From NCBI GenBank assembly GCA_963817885.1, contig CAWFQE010000007.1, positions 62,001 to 126,000 on the forward strand: a DNA stretch of 64,000 nt, read 5' to 3'. The notes under the pieces are model-generated. The model was given only the letters and a program-made list of their open reading frames with translations. It had not been told where the DNA came from and made no database searches. This DNA is from CAVOHU01 sp963817885. Lineage in GTDB: Bacteria > Acidobacteriota > Vicinamibacteria > Vicinamibacterales > JAKQTR01. This document shows, piece after piece, positions 56,632-64,000 of this stretch. The translations under genes and the position numbers were made by a program. The first letter of the stretch is position 1. Each line of letters starts with the position of its first letter.

Positions 56632-58220
56632 GATCCGCCGCTCGCGGAGTGGGTCTCGGGGCTGTGGGGTTGGCTGTCTCGCCGGTACAAGGCAACCCCA
56701 CCGCCCTCAGCCACTCTCGAGAATCCTTCCAGGAAGCTCGGGCGCTTCCGGGCGAGCGCGGCGAGCATGTCCCCGCCTTCCGCCTGTTCCTCTATCAGAA
56801 TCCATCCCACGTGCGGATAGGGCGACTCGATGGCGGCAAGCCAGATGTCTCCGTTCCCCTCGTGAAGGAAAGCCCGCAGGTCGAATCCTGCGTGGGACAG
56901 TTCCTGCATGTAGTGCGCGAGCGAGCCCATGCTGGCCATGATGGGCTGGCCGTCATACATCCTGACCAGTTGCGCGGTGACTTTCGCCCGGCCGAGCCGA
57001 TGCTGGGTGTCCCACTGTGCCTCGAGCACCATCGGAGCTTTCGCGTCGAATGGCCGCGGCCCGGTCACGATCGCCACAACGGCAAGCGCGAGGGCGATCG
57101 GCCGGAGGCGGCCGAGCAGGCCGATGCCCATCCCGATTGAGACGGCCATCGCCGGGATGAGAGGGATCATGTAGCGGATCCGGAACGGATGACCCTCGAA
57201 GAACGCGTAAGACGGCAGCAGGCCCACCGCGATGAGCGCCAGCGGGACCATCATCAGTCCCCGCTTCGATTCCACGCTGACCGCGAGCATGACGAACAGG
57301 GCTCCAGCGGTGGCCATCAGGAGCAACGGGTAGCTGGTCAGCGAGTGCGTCGCCCACCAGACCGAGACCATGGCCTCGAACGGATGGCCCATGACCGGGT
57401 TCTCGGCCACGAAGAAACCTGAATCCACGAACCACGCGCCCACCGTCGCCCGGCTCAACAGCAGGAAGCCGACAAACGCACACGCGGGATAGATCGCGAT
57501 CCTCGTCACGCGACCGAGGGCCGTGCGCCATGGCAGCCCCGTTCGCAGCATCCCCAGCAGGCCGAGACCCAGTACGGCAGCCGTCGCCGGCCACGCTTCG
57601 TATCGCGTCAGGAACGCCGCGGCCGTGGCAAGGCCTGCCAGCCGCACGTGGCGCGGTTTGCCGTCGCTGAATGCCTTGATGCACCACCACACCGAGAGCA
57701 GGGTGAGGGCGATCAGCAGCGGCTCGGTCATCGGCGTGGCCTGGAGGTACAGCACGTCCGGGTTGAACAACAGCACGGCGACCGCCGCCGCTGCTGCTGC
57801 CCGGGACGAGGTGGCCCACAGGACGATTCGAGCGACCAGGTAATTCGCTGCGGCGAACGAGAGGACCGACACACCGATGGTGAACGCGCCGGTGCGATAG
57901 AAGAGGTCGATCTGGACGGGCAGCAGGCTCAACAGGTGGGGCAGCGGCAGCCAGACGGCCCCGATCTGCAGCCAGCCTGGCGTGATGCTGTCGATGACCC
58001 GGCGTGCGACGACCAGGTGCGCCTTCGCGTCGTAGTGATTCAGCGCAAGACCGGTCCACGAGTAGAAGATCGCCGCGGCGGTGCCCAGGGCCAGGGCGCA
58101 CCACGCCGCGGTGACCGGCAGGCGCGCAGCGCTTCTGAACCAGTCGATGAGCGCGTGTGTGGCTCGCCGCGCCGGTTGCGGGTCGACTATAATTGCTGGG
58201 TTTGCCTGATGGTAACGCAC
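56628..58220 (-). CDS. Polytopic membrane glycosyltransferase-like protein (GT39/ArnT-like)
   Basis: This 530-residue protein starts at GTG 58220. It has about 11-13 hydrophobic helices and, after the first helix, an acidic-loop motif DAKAHLVVARRVIDS similar to the DE-containing loop of GT-C enzymes such as ArnT and GT39, then WLPLPHLLSLLP. The C-terminal 120 residues are soluble and probably periplasmic. GT-C enzymes take sugar from polyprenyl-phosphate donors outside the cytoplasmic membrane, which fits the DPM1-like donor synthase encoded divergently at 58358. Exact acceptor unknown. The 3' end overlaps the convergent barrel gene by 4 bases. Confidence 0.7.
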   Translation of the reverse strand: MRYHQANPAIIVDPQPARRATHALIDWFRSAARLPVTAAWCALALGTAAAIFYSWTGLALNHYDAKAHLVVARRVIDSITPGWLQIGAVWLPLPHLLSLLPVQIDLFYRTGAFTIGVSVLSFAAANYLVARIVLWATSSRAAAAAAVAVLLFNPDVLYLQATPMTEPLLIALTLLSVWWCIKAFSDGKPRHVRLAGLATAAAFLTRYEAWPATAAVLGLGLLGMLRTGLPWRTALGRVTRIAIYPACAFVGFLLLSRATVGAWFVDSGFFVAENPVMGHPFEAMVSVWWATHSLTSYPLLLMATAGALFVMLAVSVESKRGLMMVPLALIAVGLLPSYAFFEGHPFRIRYMIPLIPAMAVSIGMGIGLLGRLRPIALALAVVAIVTGPRPFDAKAPMVLEAQWDTQHRLGRAKVTAQLVRMYDGQPIMASMGSLAHYMQELSHAGFDLRAFLHEGNGDIWLAAIESPYPHVGWILIEEQAEGGDMLAALARKRPSFLEGFSRVAEGGGVALYRRDSQPHSPETHSASGGS

Positions 58221-58292
58221 GGTTCCTGGATGTCGATGACTGGCCCGTCCTTCACTTTACACCACAATCGGCGGTCGCCGGCCCGCGCCGGT

Positions 58293-58322
58293 TTGACCGT
58301 CCATTTCGCGCGCCACTATAAT
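58293..58322 (+). promoter_or_regulatory. Sigma70-like promoter of the DPM1-like gene
   Basis: TTGACC (58293-58298) and a perfect TATAAT (58317-58322) are 18 bases apart. The transcript would begin about 30 bases before the ATG at 58358. A second TATAAT at 58188-58193 has no -35. Confidence 0.75.
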
Positions 58323-58357
58323 CCGGTGCACTCCGGGCCTCGCCTCCCGTGCCAAAC

Positions 58358-59323
58358 ATGGTGAACACACCGGATCTCTCCGTCGTCGTCCCCATCCGCA
58401 ACGAGTCTGCCAGCATTCCCGATCTCTATCGGGAGCTGACGCAGGCGCTCGAGTCGTGGGGACGCTCGTTCGAGATTATCGCCATCGACGACGGCAGCAC
58501 CGACGACAGCTTCGAGAAGCTGGCGGAGTGCCAGGCGAAGGACCCGCGGTGGCGGATCATCCGGTTCCGCCGCAACTTCGGGCAGACCGCGGCGTTTTCG
58601 GCAGGCTTCGCCCATGCGCGCGGCAGGCTGATTGCGACAACCGACGGCGATCTGCAGAACGACCCGGCAGATCTGCCGGCCCTGATCGAGCTGGTGGAGC
58701 AGGGAGCCGACATCGCGGCCGGGTGGCGGAAACGGCGGATGGACCCGTTCCTGAACCGCCGGCTCCCGTCGATGATCGCCAACGCCATCATCTCGTTCAC
58801 GACGGGCGTCAAGCTCCACGACTACGGATGTTCGCTGAAGGTGTTTCGCGCGGAAGTCGTCAAGCCGCTGAGGCTCTATGGCGAGATGCATCGCTTCCTC
58901 CCGGCGATCGCCAGCGAACAGGGCGTGAAGATCGCCGAGCGCGTGGTGAACCATCGGAGCCGGAAACACGGCCGATCCAACTACGGGCTGTCGCGGACGA
59001 TTCGAGTCGTGCTGGATCTGCTGACCGTCAAGTTCCTGCTCAGCTACTCCACGCGGCCGCTGCAGATTTTCGGTCTGCTGGGCATCATCATGGGAGGCAT
59101 GGGCAGCCTGATCACCGGCTACCTGGCGTACGTCCGGCTGTTCGGGAATGAATCGATCGCGAACCGGCCGCTGCTGCTGATGGGGATCCTGTTCATCTTC
59201 ACCGGCGTGCAGCTGATTACGCTCGGGCTGCTGGCCGAGATGCAGGCCCGCACCTATCACGAGTCGCAGCAGAAGGCGACCTACGTGATCCGTGAGATTC
59301 GGCAGATCTCGATTGAAGAGTAG
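58358..59323 (+). CDS. Polyprenyl-phosphate glycosyltransferase (DPM1/GtrB-like)
   Basis: This protein has about 321 residues from ATG 58358 (a GTG at 58349 is an alternative). The GT2 domain shows VVVPIRNESASIPDLYREL, IDDGSTDDSFE, the acidic TDGDLQNDP and KHGRSNYGLSR. Two C-terminal membrane helices (IFGLLGIIMGGMGSLITGYL; LLLMGILFIFTGVQLITL) follow. This is the GtrB/ArnC/DPM1 layout: a cytosolic enzyme makes polyprenyl-phosphate-glucose or mannose for a GT-C enzyme outside. It has its own promoter (58293). It converges with the flippase-like gene across 18 bases. Confidence 0.9.
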   Translation: MVNTPDLSVVVPIRNESASIPDLYRELTQALESWGRSFEIIAIDDGSTDDSFEKLAECQAKDPRWRIIRFRRNFGQTAAFSAGFAHARGRLIATTDGDLQNDPADLPALIELVEQGADIAAGWRKRRMDPFLNRRLPSMIANAIISFTTGVKLHDYGCSLKVFRAEVVKPLRLYGEMHRFLPAIASEQGVKIAERVVNHRSRKHGRSNYGLSRTIRVVLDLLTVKFLLSYSTRPLQIFGLLGIIMGGMGSLITGYLAYVRLFGNESIANRPLLLMGILFIFTGVQLITLGLLAEMQARTYHESQQKATYVIREIRQISIEE

Positions 59324-59341
59324 CAGCCGAGTCGGCAGGGT

Positions 59342-60316
59342 TCAGGCCGGCGGCGAATCCTCGGAACCCGGAGCGATGCCGCCCGCCGCATAGATCAACC
59401 CGCCGGGCAGATTCCCCACCACCCCGAGCGCCACGAAGAGCACCGAGAGCGCAAAGGCTTCCGGCCGGGCCACGCCCGCCTGCGCGAAGAACCACACGAA
59501 CGCCGCCTGGCTCGTGCCGAGCCCGTTGATGGTGACCGGCAACAGCATCACGAGCAGGATCAGCGGAATGAACGCGAAGTAGGCGGTCAGGGGCGACTCG
59601 ATCCCGAGCGCGAGTCCCAGGTAGTACGCCTGGACGATCCGGAGGACCTGCACCCCGATCGATCCGGCCAGCACGTTCAACAGATCGCCGCGGCGCGGCG
59701 CGTAGCGCTGCATGGCCTCGAGCAGCCGGACGCCGAGCTGCCGGGCCCGTTCCCACGGGAGCCGCTCGCAGACCAGGCGCCCGATCTCGTCCGCCTTGGT
59801 GCTGAACACCATCGCGGCGGCGAGCGCGCAGGCCACGGCCGTCACGGCGATCGACGCCAGCACCAGCGGATGAAAGGCCAGTTGCTGAGCCAGGTAGAGC
59901 GCGAGCAGCGCCATGATGAGCAGCGAGAGCACGCCGAGCATCCGGTCCATCAGCACCGAGGCCACCGCTCCCGAGCCGGATACGTTGTAACGCGCCACCG
60001 CGATGGCCCGCACGGCATCTGCGCCGACGGTGGCCGGCAGAAAGGTGCCGATGAACGTCGAAACGAAGAAGATCCGCATCACCACGCCGAGCCGCGGCCC
60101 GTCGGGGCCCGAGAACGGGCGCAACAGCACGATCCACCGGTAGGCCATCAACGAGCGGTCGACGACGACGAGCAGCACCGCGATGCCGATCGGCCGCCAG
60201 TCCACACCGAGGGTGACGGCAAGCACCTCCGACGGATGGCTCTTCCACAGAACCGCGGCGGTCAGTCCCGCGGCCACCACTACGCGCAGAACGCCGCCGA
60301 GGCTGGGGCGGCTCAC
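59342..60316 (-). CDS. UPF0104 (lysylphosphatidylglycerol synthase TM region) flippase-like protein
   Basis: This membrane protein has about 324 residues from GTG 60316, which overlaps the stop of the radical SAM gene (GTGA). The earlier in-frame ATG at 60436 is rejected because it lies far inside that gene. It has six to eight hydrophobic helices and the family pattern YRWIVLLRPF with GTFLPATVGADAVRA, which matches the AglD/UPF0104 lipid flippase-like fold. Members move or modify lipid-linked sugars or aminoacyl-lipids. No soluble aminoacyl-transfer domain (as in MprF) is present. A second, similar gene lies 1.4 kb upstream (61710-62693). Confidence 0.85.
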   Translation of the reverse strand: MSRPSLGGVLRVVVAAGLTAAVLWKSHPSEVLAVTLGVDWRPIGIAVLLVVVDRSLMAYRWIVLLRPFSGPDGPRLGVVMRIFFVSTFIGTFLPATVGADAVRAIAVARYNVSGSGAVASVLMDRMLGVLSLLIMALLALYLAQQLAFHPLVLASIAVTAVACALAAAMVFSTKADEIGRLVCERLPWERARQLGVRLLEAMQRYAPRRGDLLNVLAGSIGVQVLRIVQAYYLGLALGIESPLTAYFAFIPLILLVMLLPVTINGLGTSQAAFVWFFAQAGVARPEAFALSVLFVALGVVGNLPGGLIYAAGGIAPGSEDSPPA

Positions 60317-61476
60317 GGGGACGGCGGGGGGAGCGTCGCGAGGTGGCGGCTTGGATCGCGCTTCAGCCGGTATGCTCGCATCAGGAACTTGGCGTACGGG
60401 AAGAACTGTTTCATCGCGCCCACGTTCACCTGGCACGGGCTCAGGCAGTTCTTGCAGATCGTCGCTTCGAACGTCGCCCGATCAGCCAGGTGCTCGGCCT
60501 TGAAGTAGAGCGCCTCCGCACCGTCGTCCAGCACGTTCCCCATCGGTTTCGAGTTCTCGCAGTAGAACAGCGTGCCGTCCGGGTTGAGCAGCAGGCCCTG
60601 CGTCCGGAATGGGCACGGCATGGTCCGAAGGTAGCCGTTCGCGATCATGTCTGCATAGTGCAGGTACATGAACGCCTGGCCGCTCAGCACCGATTCCTCC
60701 TGGACCCGGTCGAGGAAGAACTGGCGCATGAACTCCTCTTCCTGTCCCTTCAGGCCGATGGTCTCCTGCAGGTTCTTGTTGCCGAGCATGGCGTCGGTGA
60801 ACCGGAGCATGTTGAACACGACGTCGAGGTTGCGCGCCTTCGCCCATTCCAGAATGTGCCTGGCGTCCTGCATGTTGGTGGCGAAGATGGTCGCGGCGAG
60901 CCCGAACTGGAAGTTCGGGTACTCGGCTGCGAGCGCCTCGAGGGCGTCGATGGTCTCGCACGCCTTGTCGAATCCACGCTTGACGTGACGGACCTGGTCG
61001 TGGAGGTCCCCGATGCCGTCCAGCGACACGCGCACGCTGACCGGAACGTCGTGCTCGGCCAGGAACTTGACGATGCGCGTCACCTGCGGGATCGCTCGCT
61101 GCGGCGTCAGCCCGGTGGTGTTGATGCCGAGCTTCCGCATCCTCGGCAGGCGGCGCTGGAACAGCTCGACCATCTCCGGCAGGTCGTTGCGCGTGGTCGG
61201 TTCCCCGCCCGAGATGTTCAGGTTCTCGATCGCGCCCCAGAACGGATGGTCCATGACGCGGTCGATCTGCTCGAGCGTCATGTCGGACTTGCGATCGCCC
61301 CGCTTCCAGTTGCTGCACATCTCGCAGCGGGCGTCACAGACGAAGGTGCAATTGAAGATCAGAACGGTCGGGCGGATCGCCTTGATCTTTCCGGCCACGA
61401 AGGTGTTGACCAGATCACGCGGGACGCCGGCGGCCGTCTTTGCCAGATACTGAAGCCGAAACGTATTCTTGGACAT
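60313..61476 (-). CDS. Radical SAM protein with SPASM-like C-terminal cysteines
   Basis: This protein has about 387 residues from ATG 61476 (a TTG at 61491 is an alternative). The radical SAM motif CDARCEMC lies at about residues 47-54, with GGEPTTRNDLPEMV as the SAM-contact GGE motif. A second cysteine region near the C-terminus (CENSK, then CKNCLSPC) suggests an additional iron-sulfur cluster of SPASM/Twitch type. The core sequence VRVSLDGIGDLHDQVR is typical. The reaction is unknown. The overlap with a flippase-like gene (GTGA) suggests modification of a lipid-linked substrate. It does not match HpnH in length or neighbourhood. Confidence 0.85.
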   Translation of the reverse strand: MSKNTFRLQYLAKTAAGVPRDLVNTFVAGKIKAIRPTVLIFNCTFVCDARCEMCSNWKRGDRKSDMTLEQIDRVMDHPFWGAIENLNISGGEPTTRNDLPEMVELFQRRLPRMRKLGINTTGLTPQRAIPQVTRIVKFLAEHDVPVSVRVSLDGIGDLHDQVRHVKRGFDKACETIDALEALAAEYPNFQFGLAATIFATNMQDARHILEWAKARNLDVVFNMLRFTDAMLGNKNLQETIGLKGQEEEFMRQFFLDRVQEESVLSGQAFMYLHYADMIANGYLRTMPCPFRTQGLLLNPDGTLFYCENSKPMGNVLDDGAEALYFKAEHLADRATFEATICKNCLSPCQVNVGAMKQFFPYAKFLMRAYRLKRDPSRHLATLPPPSP

Positions 61477-61709
61477 GTGAGCAGGGCTCAACAGCAGATC
61501 GCGGACTTATGTGACCGGTGGCGGCCCTGCCACGCGGCAATATGTTCGAAGCCGGGCACTCGACGTGTTCCTGGCGAATCGGACGCGTCCAGCCGGCCCA
61601 GGCGACACAGGCACTCCAGATGTCTCATCGTAGCCCCGGGGTAGTTGGGGGTCAACCGGGGCGCGCCCGGGCCCTCGGGCCTCATGGGCGGGCAGCTGAG
61701 GGGCGGCTC

Positions 61710-62693
61710 CTACGCGGGACGATGGGGCCGACTGATGTAGGCGACGGCGCCAGAGAGCGAGACGATGATGATCAGGCCCGCGCCGACCAGCGACATGATG
61801 ACCGCTGACTCGATCGGGAGGCCGAGCCGGCTGAAGTAGAACGAAAACGTCGCCTCCCGCACGCCGAAACCGTTCACCGAGACGGGCAGCATCTGAACGA
61901 CGAATGACAACGGGACGATCACCGCCAGGTGAACCGGCGACACCGGTATGCGCATGCTGTGGACAATCGCGACGTAGAAGGCCACCAGTCCAACCTGGAC
62001 GACGACGGCACCCCCGAAACAGGCCATCAGCGATCCGGGTGCGCCGCCGAACTTGCCGAGGGCAGCCGTAAACCGGGCAATGCGTTCATCGACCCACTCC
62101 TGGTGGAACACGCGGAGCGGGCTCAGCAGGCGGCCGATCCTGTCGGGCGCCAGCACCATCGGGACGGCGACGATCGCGCCGCCGATGAATGCGAGCCACA
62201 GCGCCATCGACAGCCTGGCACCGGCCCCGGGCGCCGCCACAACCGTTGAAGCCACCGCGCCGACCAGGAGCAGGCCGAGCAGCCCCAGCCCACGATCCAT
62301 CAGCACGATGGTGGTGGCGAGGGTCTTGGACCCCGCATGGGTGGCGGTGTCCCGGATGCGAACGACGTCACCGCCGATGTTGCTGGGGAGGAAGTTGTTG
62401 AAGAAGGTTGCGACCAGGTAGGAGTTCACGAGGCGCGAAGTCGCAACCTCGATGTGCTGGGCGTCCAGCAGCACCCGCCAGCGCCATGTCCCGACGAGCA
62501 GCACGATCGCATAGAGGGCGAGCGCGGCTGCGAGCCAGACGATCGAAGCCTGACGGAGGTACGCACCCAGGTGCTCGAGATCCATCCGGGAGAACAGGTA
62601 GACCAGCAGTCCGGCGCTGACGACGACCTTGAGTGCAAGAACGAGCAGCCGGCGGGACAGGCTCGGGGGCTGGGGCGTGTCGGGTTCATCCAT
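61710..62693 (-). CDS. UPF0104 flippase-like protein, second copy
   Basis: This protein has about 327 residues from ATG 62693 (MDEPDTPQPPS). An upstream in-frame ATG at 62771 is less likely. It has eight hydrophobic helices with GTWRWRVLL, FFNNFLPSNIGGDVVRI and PVSVNGFGVREATFSFYF, the signature motifs of the UPF0104/lysylphosphatidylglycerol-synthase membrane domain. It is a paralogue of the gene at 59342-60316, and the pair frames the radical SAM gene. It lacks the soluble MprF transferase domain, so it should act as flippase or substrate-binding membrane domain. Divergent from the GT4 gene at 62917. Confidence 0.85.
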   Translation of the reverse strand: MDEPDTPQPPSLSRRLLVLALKVVVSAGLLVYLFSRMDLEHLGAYLRQASIVWLAAALALYAIVLLVGTWRWRVLLDAQHIEVATSRLVNSYLVATFFNNFLPSNIGGDVVRIRDTATHAGSKTLATTIVLMDRGLGLLGLLLVGAVASTVVAAPGAGARLSMALWLAFIGGAIVAVPMVLAPDRIGRLLSPLRVFHQEWVDERIARFTAALGKFGGAPGSLMACFGGAVVVQVGLVAFYVAIVHSMRIPVSPVHLAVIVPLSFVVQMLPVSVNGFGVREATFSFYFSRLGLPIESAVIMSLVGAGLIIIVSLSGAVAYISRPHRPA

Positions 62694-62824
62694 GATGCAC
62701 GCAAGCCGATAGGTTGCGGTCTTCAGGCACCACGGCCCGCCGCCAGAACGCAGGCTATCATGCGCAAACAACGCCTGTCCACCTCTAAAGGCTTCAAGGG
62801 AGGGGAGTTCCGGACCTTCCTGCG

Positions 62825-62853
62825 TTGACCTTTCCCGGCGCGTCCCCTACAAT
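62825..62853 (+). promoter_or_regulatory. Sigma70-like promoter of the GT4 gene
   Basis: TTGACC (62825-62830) and TACAAT (62848-62853) are 17 bases apart. The transcript would start about 55 bases before the ATG at 62917. Confidence 0.75.
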
Positions 62854-62916
62854 CGGTCGATTGCCATTGCGGCTGAAAGGGCACCCTACCGAAGGTCGCC
62901 GAAGGCTACCTAGCAG

Positions 62917-64000
62917 ATGCACATCCTCATGATCGCCCCGGAGCCGTTCTTCGAGCCCCGTGGGACGCCCTTCAGCGAATATCACCGGATTCGGGCTCTG
63001 ACGGACCTGGGACACACCGTCGACCTGGTGACCTATCCGTTTGGCCGGGACGTGACCCTGCCAGGCCTGAAGATCTTCAGATCGGCGAAGCCGCCATTCC
63101 TGAGCCGCGTCAAGATCGGGCCGTCATGGGCCAAGCTGCCCCTCGACGCGCTGCTCGCACTCAAGGCGATGGGCGTCGCTCGCCGCGGCCGGTACGATCT
63201 GGTGCAGTCGCACGAGGAGGGCGCCGCGATCGGCATCCCGGTCGCACGCTATCTCAAGGTGCCGCACCTCTACGACATGCACTCGAGCCTGCCCGAGCAG
63301 CTCGAGAACTTCAGTTACAGCCGATCGAAGCTCCTGCTGTCCCTCTTCCAGTGGGCCGAGCGCCAGATGGTGCGACGTTCGCGGGTCGTCATCGTCATCT
63401 GCCGTTACCTGGGGGAGGTGGTTCGCAACATCGACGCCGGCGCCCGGACCGTGCTCATCGAAAATGCCCCGGGGTCGGGCGACGCCGTGCTGGCGCCGGG
63501 ATCCAACCTCGTGCGGGCACAGCTGGGCCTGGGCCTCGAGGTTCCCGTTGTGCTCTACACCGGAACCTTCGAAGCCTACCAGGGGCTGGACCTGTTGTTC
63601 GACTCGATGAAAGTCGCGCTGCAGCGGGTGCCTGCCGCAAAACTGGTGCTGGCCGGCGGACATCCCGACCAGGTGGCCCGCGCGCGCCGGGACGCGGAGA
63701 AAGCCGGCGTCGGCGGCGCCACGATTTTCGCCGGCGAGCGGCCTGCTGACGAAATTCCGCGGTATCTCGACGCGGCGACGGTGCTGGTGTCCCCGCGGAG
63801 CCGAGGCAAGAACACCCCCTTGAAGATCTATCAGTACCTCCGCGCCGGCCGTCCCATCGTGGCAACCAACCTGCTGACGCACACGCAGGTGCTCGATGCG
63901 GAGGTGGCCCTCCTCACCGACCCGACGGCGGAGGCATTCGGCGCGGCCATCGCGGAGGCCATCCTGAATCACGACCTGGCGGCCGCAGTGAGCCGGAAGG
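62917..64000 (+). CDS. GT4 glycosyltransferase, 5' part (runs past the window)
   Basis: From ATG 62917 an uninterrupted frame continues to the last base, giving 361 residues, with the 3' end outside the window. It starts MHILMIAPEPFFEPRGTPFS, the usual GT4 opening with a glycine loop. In the middle region are LYDMHSSLPEQLENFSYSRS and VLYTGTFEAYQGLDLLFDSM. The donor domain has SRGKNTPLKIYQYLRAGRPIV, the GT4 Glu-equivalent region in a nonstandard form. It may lack the second Glu of the E-x7-E pair, so the donor site could differ. Placed beside the flippase-like genes, it probably helps build a lipid-linked glycan. Confidence 0.85.
   Translation, partial: MHILMIAPEPFFEPRGTPFSEYHRIRALTDLGHTVDLVTYPFGRDVTLPGLKIFRSAKPPFLSRVKIGPSWAKLPLDALLALKAMGVARRGRYDLVQSHEEGAAIGIPVARYLKVPHLYDMHSSLPEQLENFSYSRSKLLLSLFQWAERQMVRRSRVVIVICRYLGEVVRNIDAGARTVLIENAPGSGDAVLAPGSNLVRAQLGLGLEVPVVLYTGTFEAYQGLDLLFDSMKVALQRVPAAKLVLAGGHPDQVARARRDAEKAGVGGATIFAGERPADEIPRYLDAATVLVSPRSRGKNTPLKIYQYLRAGRPIVATNLLTHTQVLDAEVALLTDPTAEAFGAAIAEAILNHDLAAAVSRK

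Noticed and set aside
60313..61476. Assignment of the radical SAM gene as HpnH (adenosyl hopene transferase)
   Set aside because: Length, the C-terminal cysteine region and the absence of any hopanoid gene nearby do not fit HpnH.

Overview
The window is dense, high-GC bacterial chromosome with the gene-length overlaps and codon bias of a free-living Gram-negative. Several genes point to the phylum Acidobacteriota (probably a Vicinamibacteria-like lineage): a VWFA-related lipoprotein of the type expanded in Acidobacteria, a CcmD-alternative protein, and many housekeeping genes of that general character. This placement is an inference from protein families only, because no rRNA gene is present. 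There is no phage, insertion sequence, CRISPR array or plasmid-like segment, and the whole window reads as core and cell-envelope chromosome.

Layout. (1) 1-3656: end of tsaC, then hflX, a TPR/SLH lipoprotein and pgsA, tightly overlapped. (2) 3631-16594: a surface-polysaccharide locus. A minus-strand arm (UDP-xylose synthase, priming sugar-phosphate transferase, five glycosyltransferases) and a plus-strand arm (ugd, galE, a GT2, an MsbA-type ABC exporter) diverge from a 306-bp control region with a sigma70-like promoter and a perfect inverted repeat. (3) 16597-22747: housekeeping operon yicC-gmk-coaBC-udg-priA. (4) 22812-31623: site-2 protease, HU, der, a MerR regulator, tRNA-Pro, the VWFA lipoprotein, PilZ, J-domain, small-protein, DMT-transporter and ferredoxin genes. 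(5) 31888-43637: PLP gamma-family enzyme, M28 peptidase, PpiC lipoprotein, class V aminotransferase, RRM protein, an orphan chemoreceptor with a sigma28-like promoter, tRNA-Phe, recA, a membrane hydrolase, 3-hydroxyacyl-CoA dehydrogenase and DciA. (6) 43663-51714: maf, then a variant cytochrome c maturation operon (ccmE with a CxxxY heme site, ccmF, two uncharacterised membrane proteins, ccmA, ccmB, ccmC, a CcmD-like protein and a 58-residue membrane protein) with no ccmG or ccmH in the window. (7) 51738-56631: phosphoesterase, a fused aroA-aroK, an RsbW-like kinase, suhB and an outer-membrane barrel. (8) 56628-64000: a second envelope locus built from a GT39-like membrane enzyme, a dolichyl-phosphate-mannose-synthase-like GT2, two UPF0104 flippase-like proteins, a radical SAM enzyme and a GT4.

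How it fits together. Regions 2 and 8 together form a large capacity to build, lipid-link and export envelope glycans. Region 6 matures c-type cytochromes. Region 3 is nucleotide, CoA and replication-restart housekeeping. Seven otherwise well-conserved genes are each interrupted by exactly one extra base, always in the same direction. This looks more like insertion-type sequencing error than decay, so I give corrected spans for those genes.
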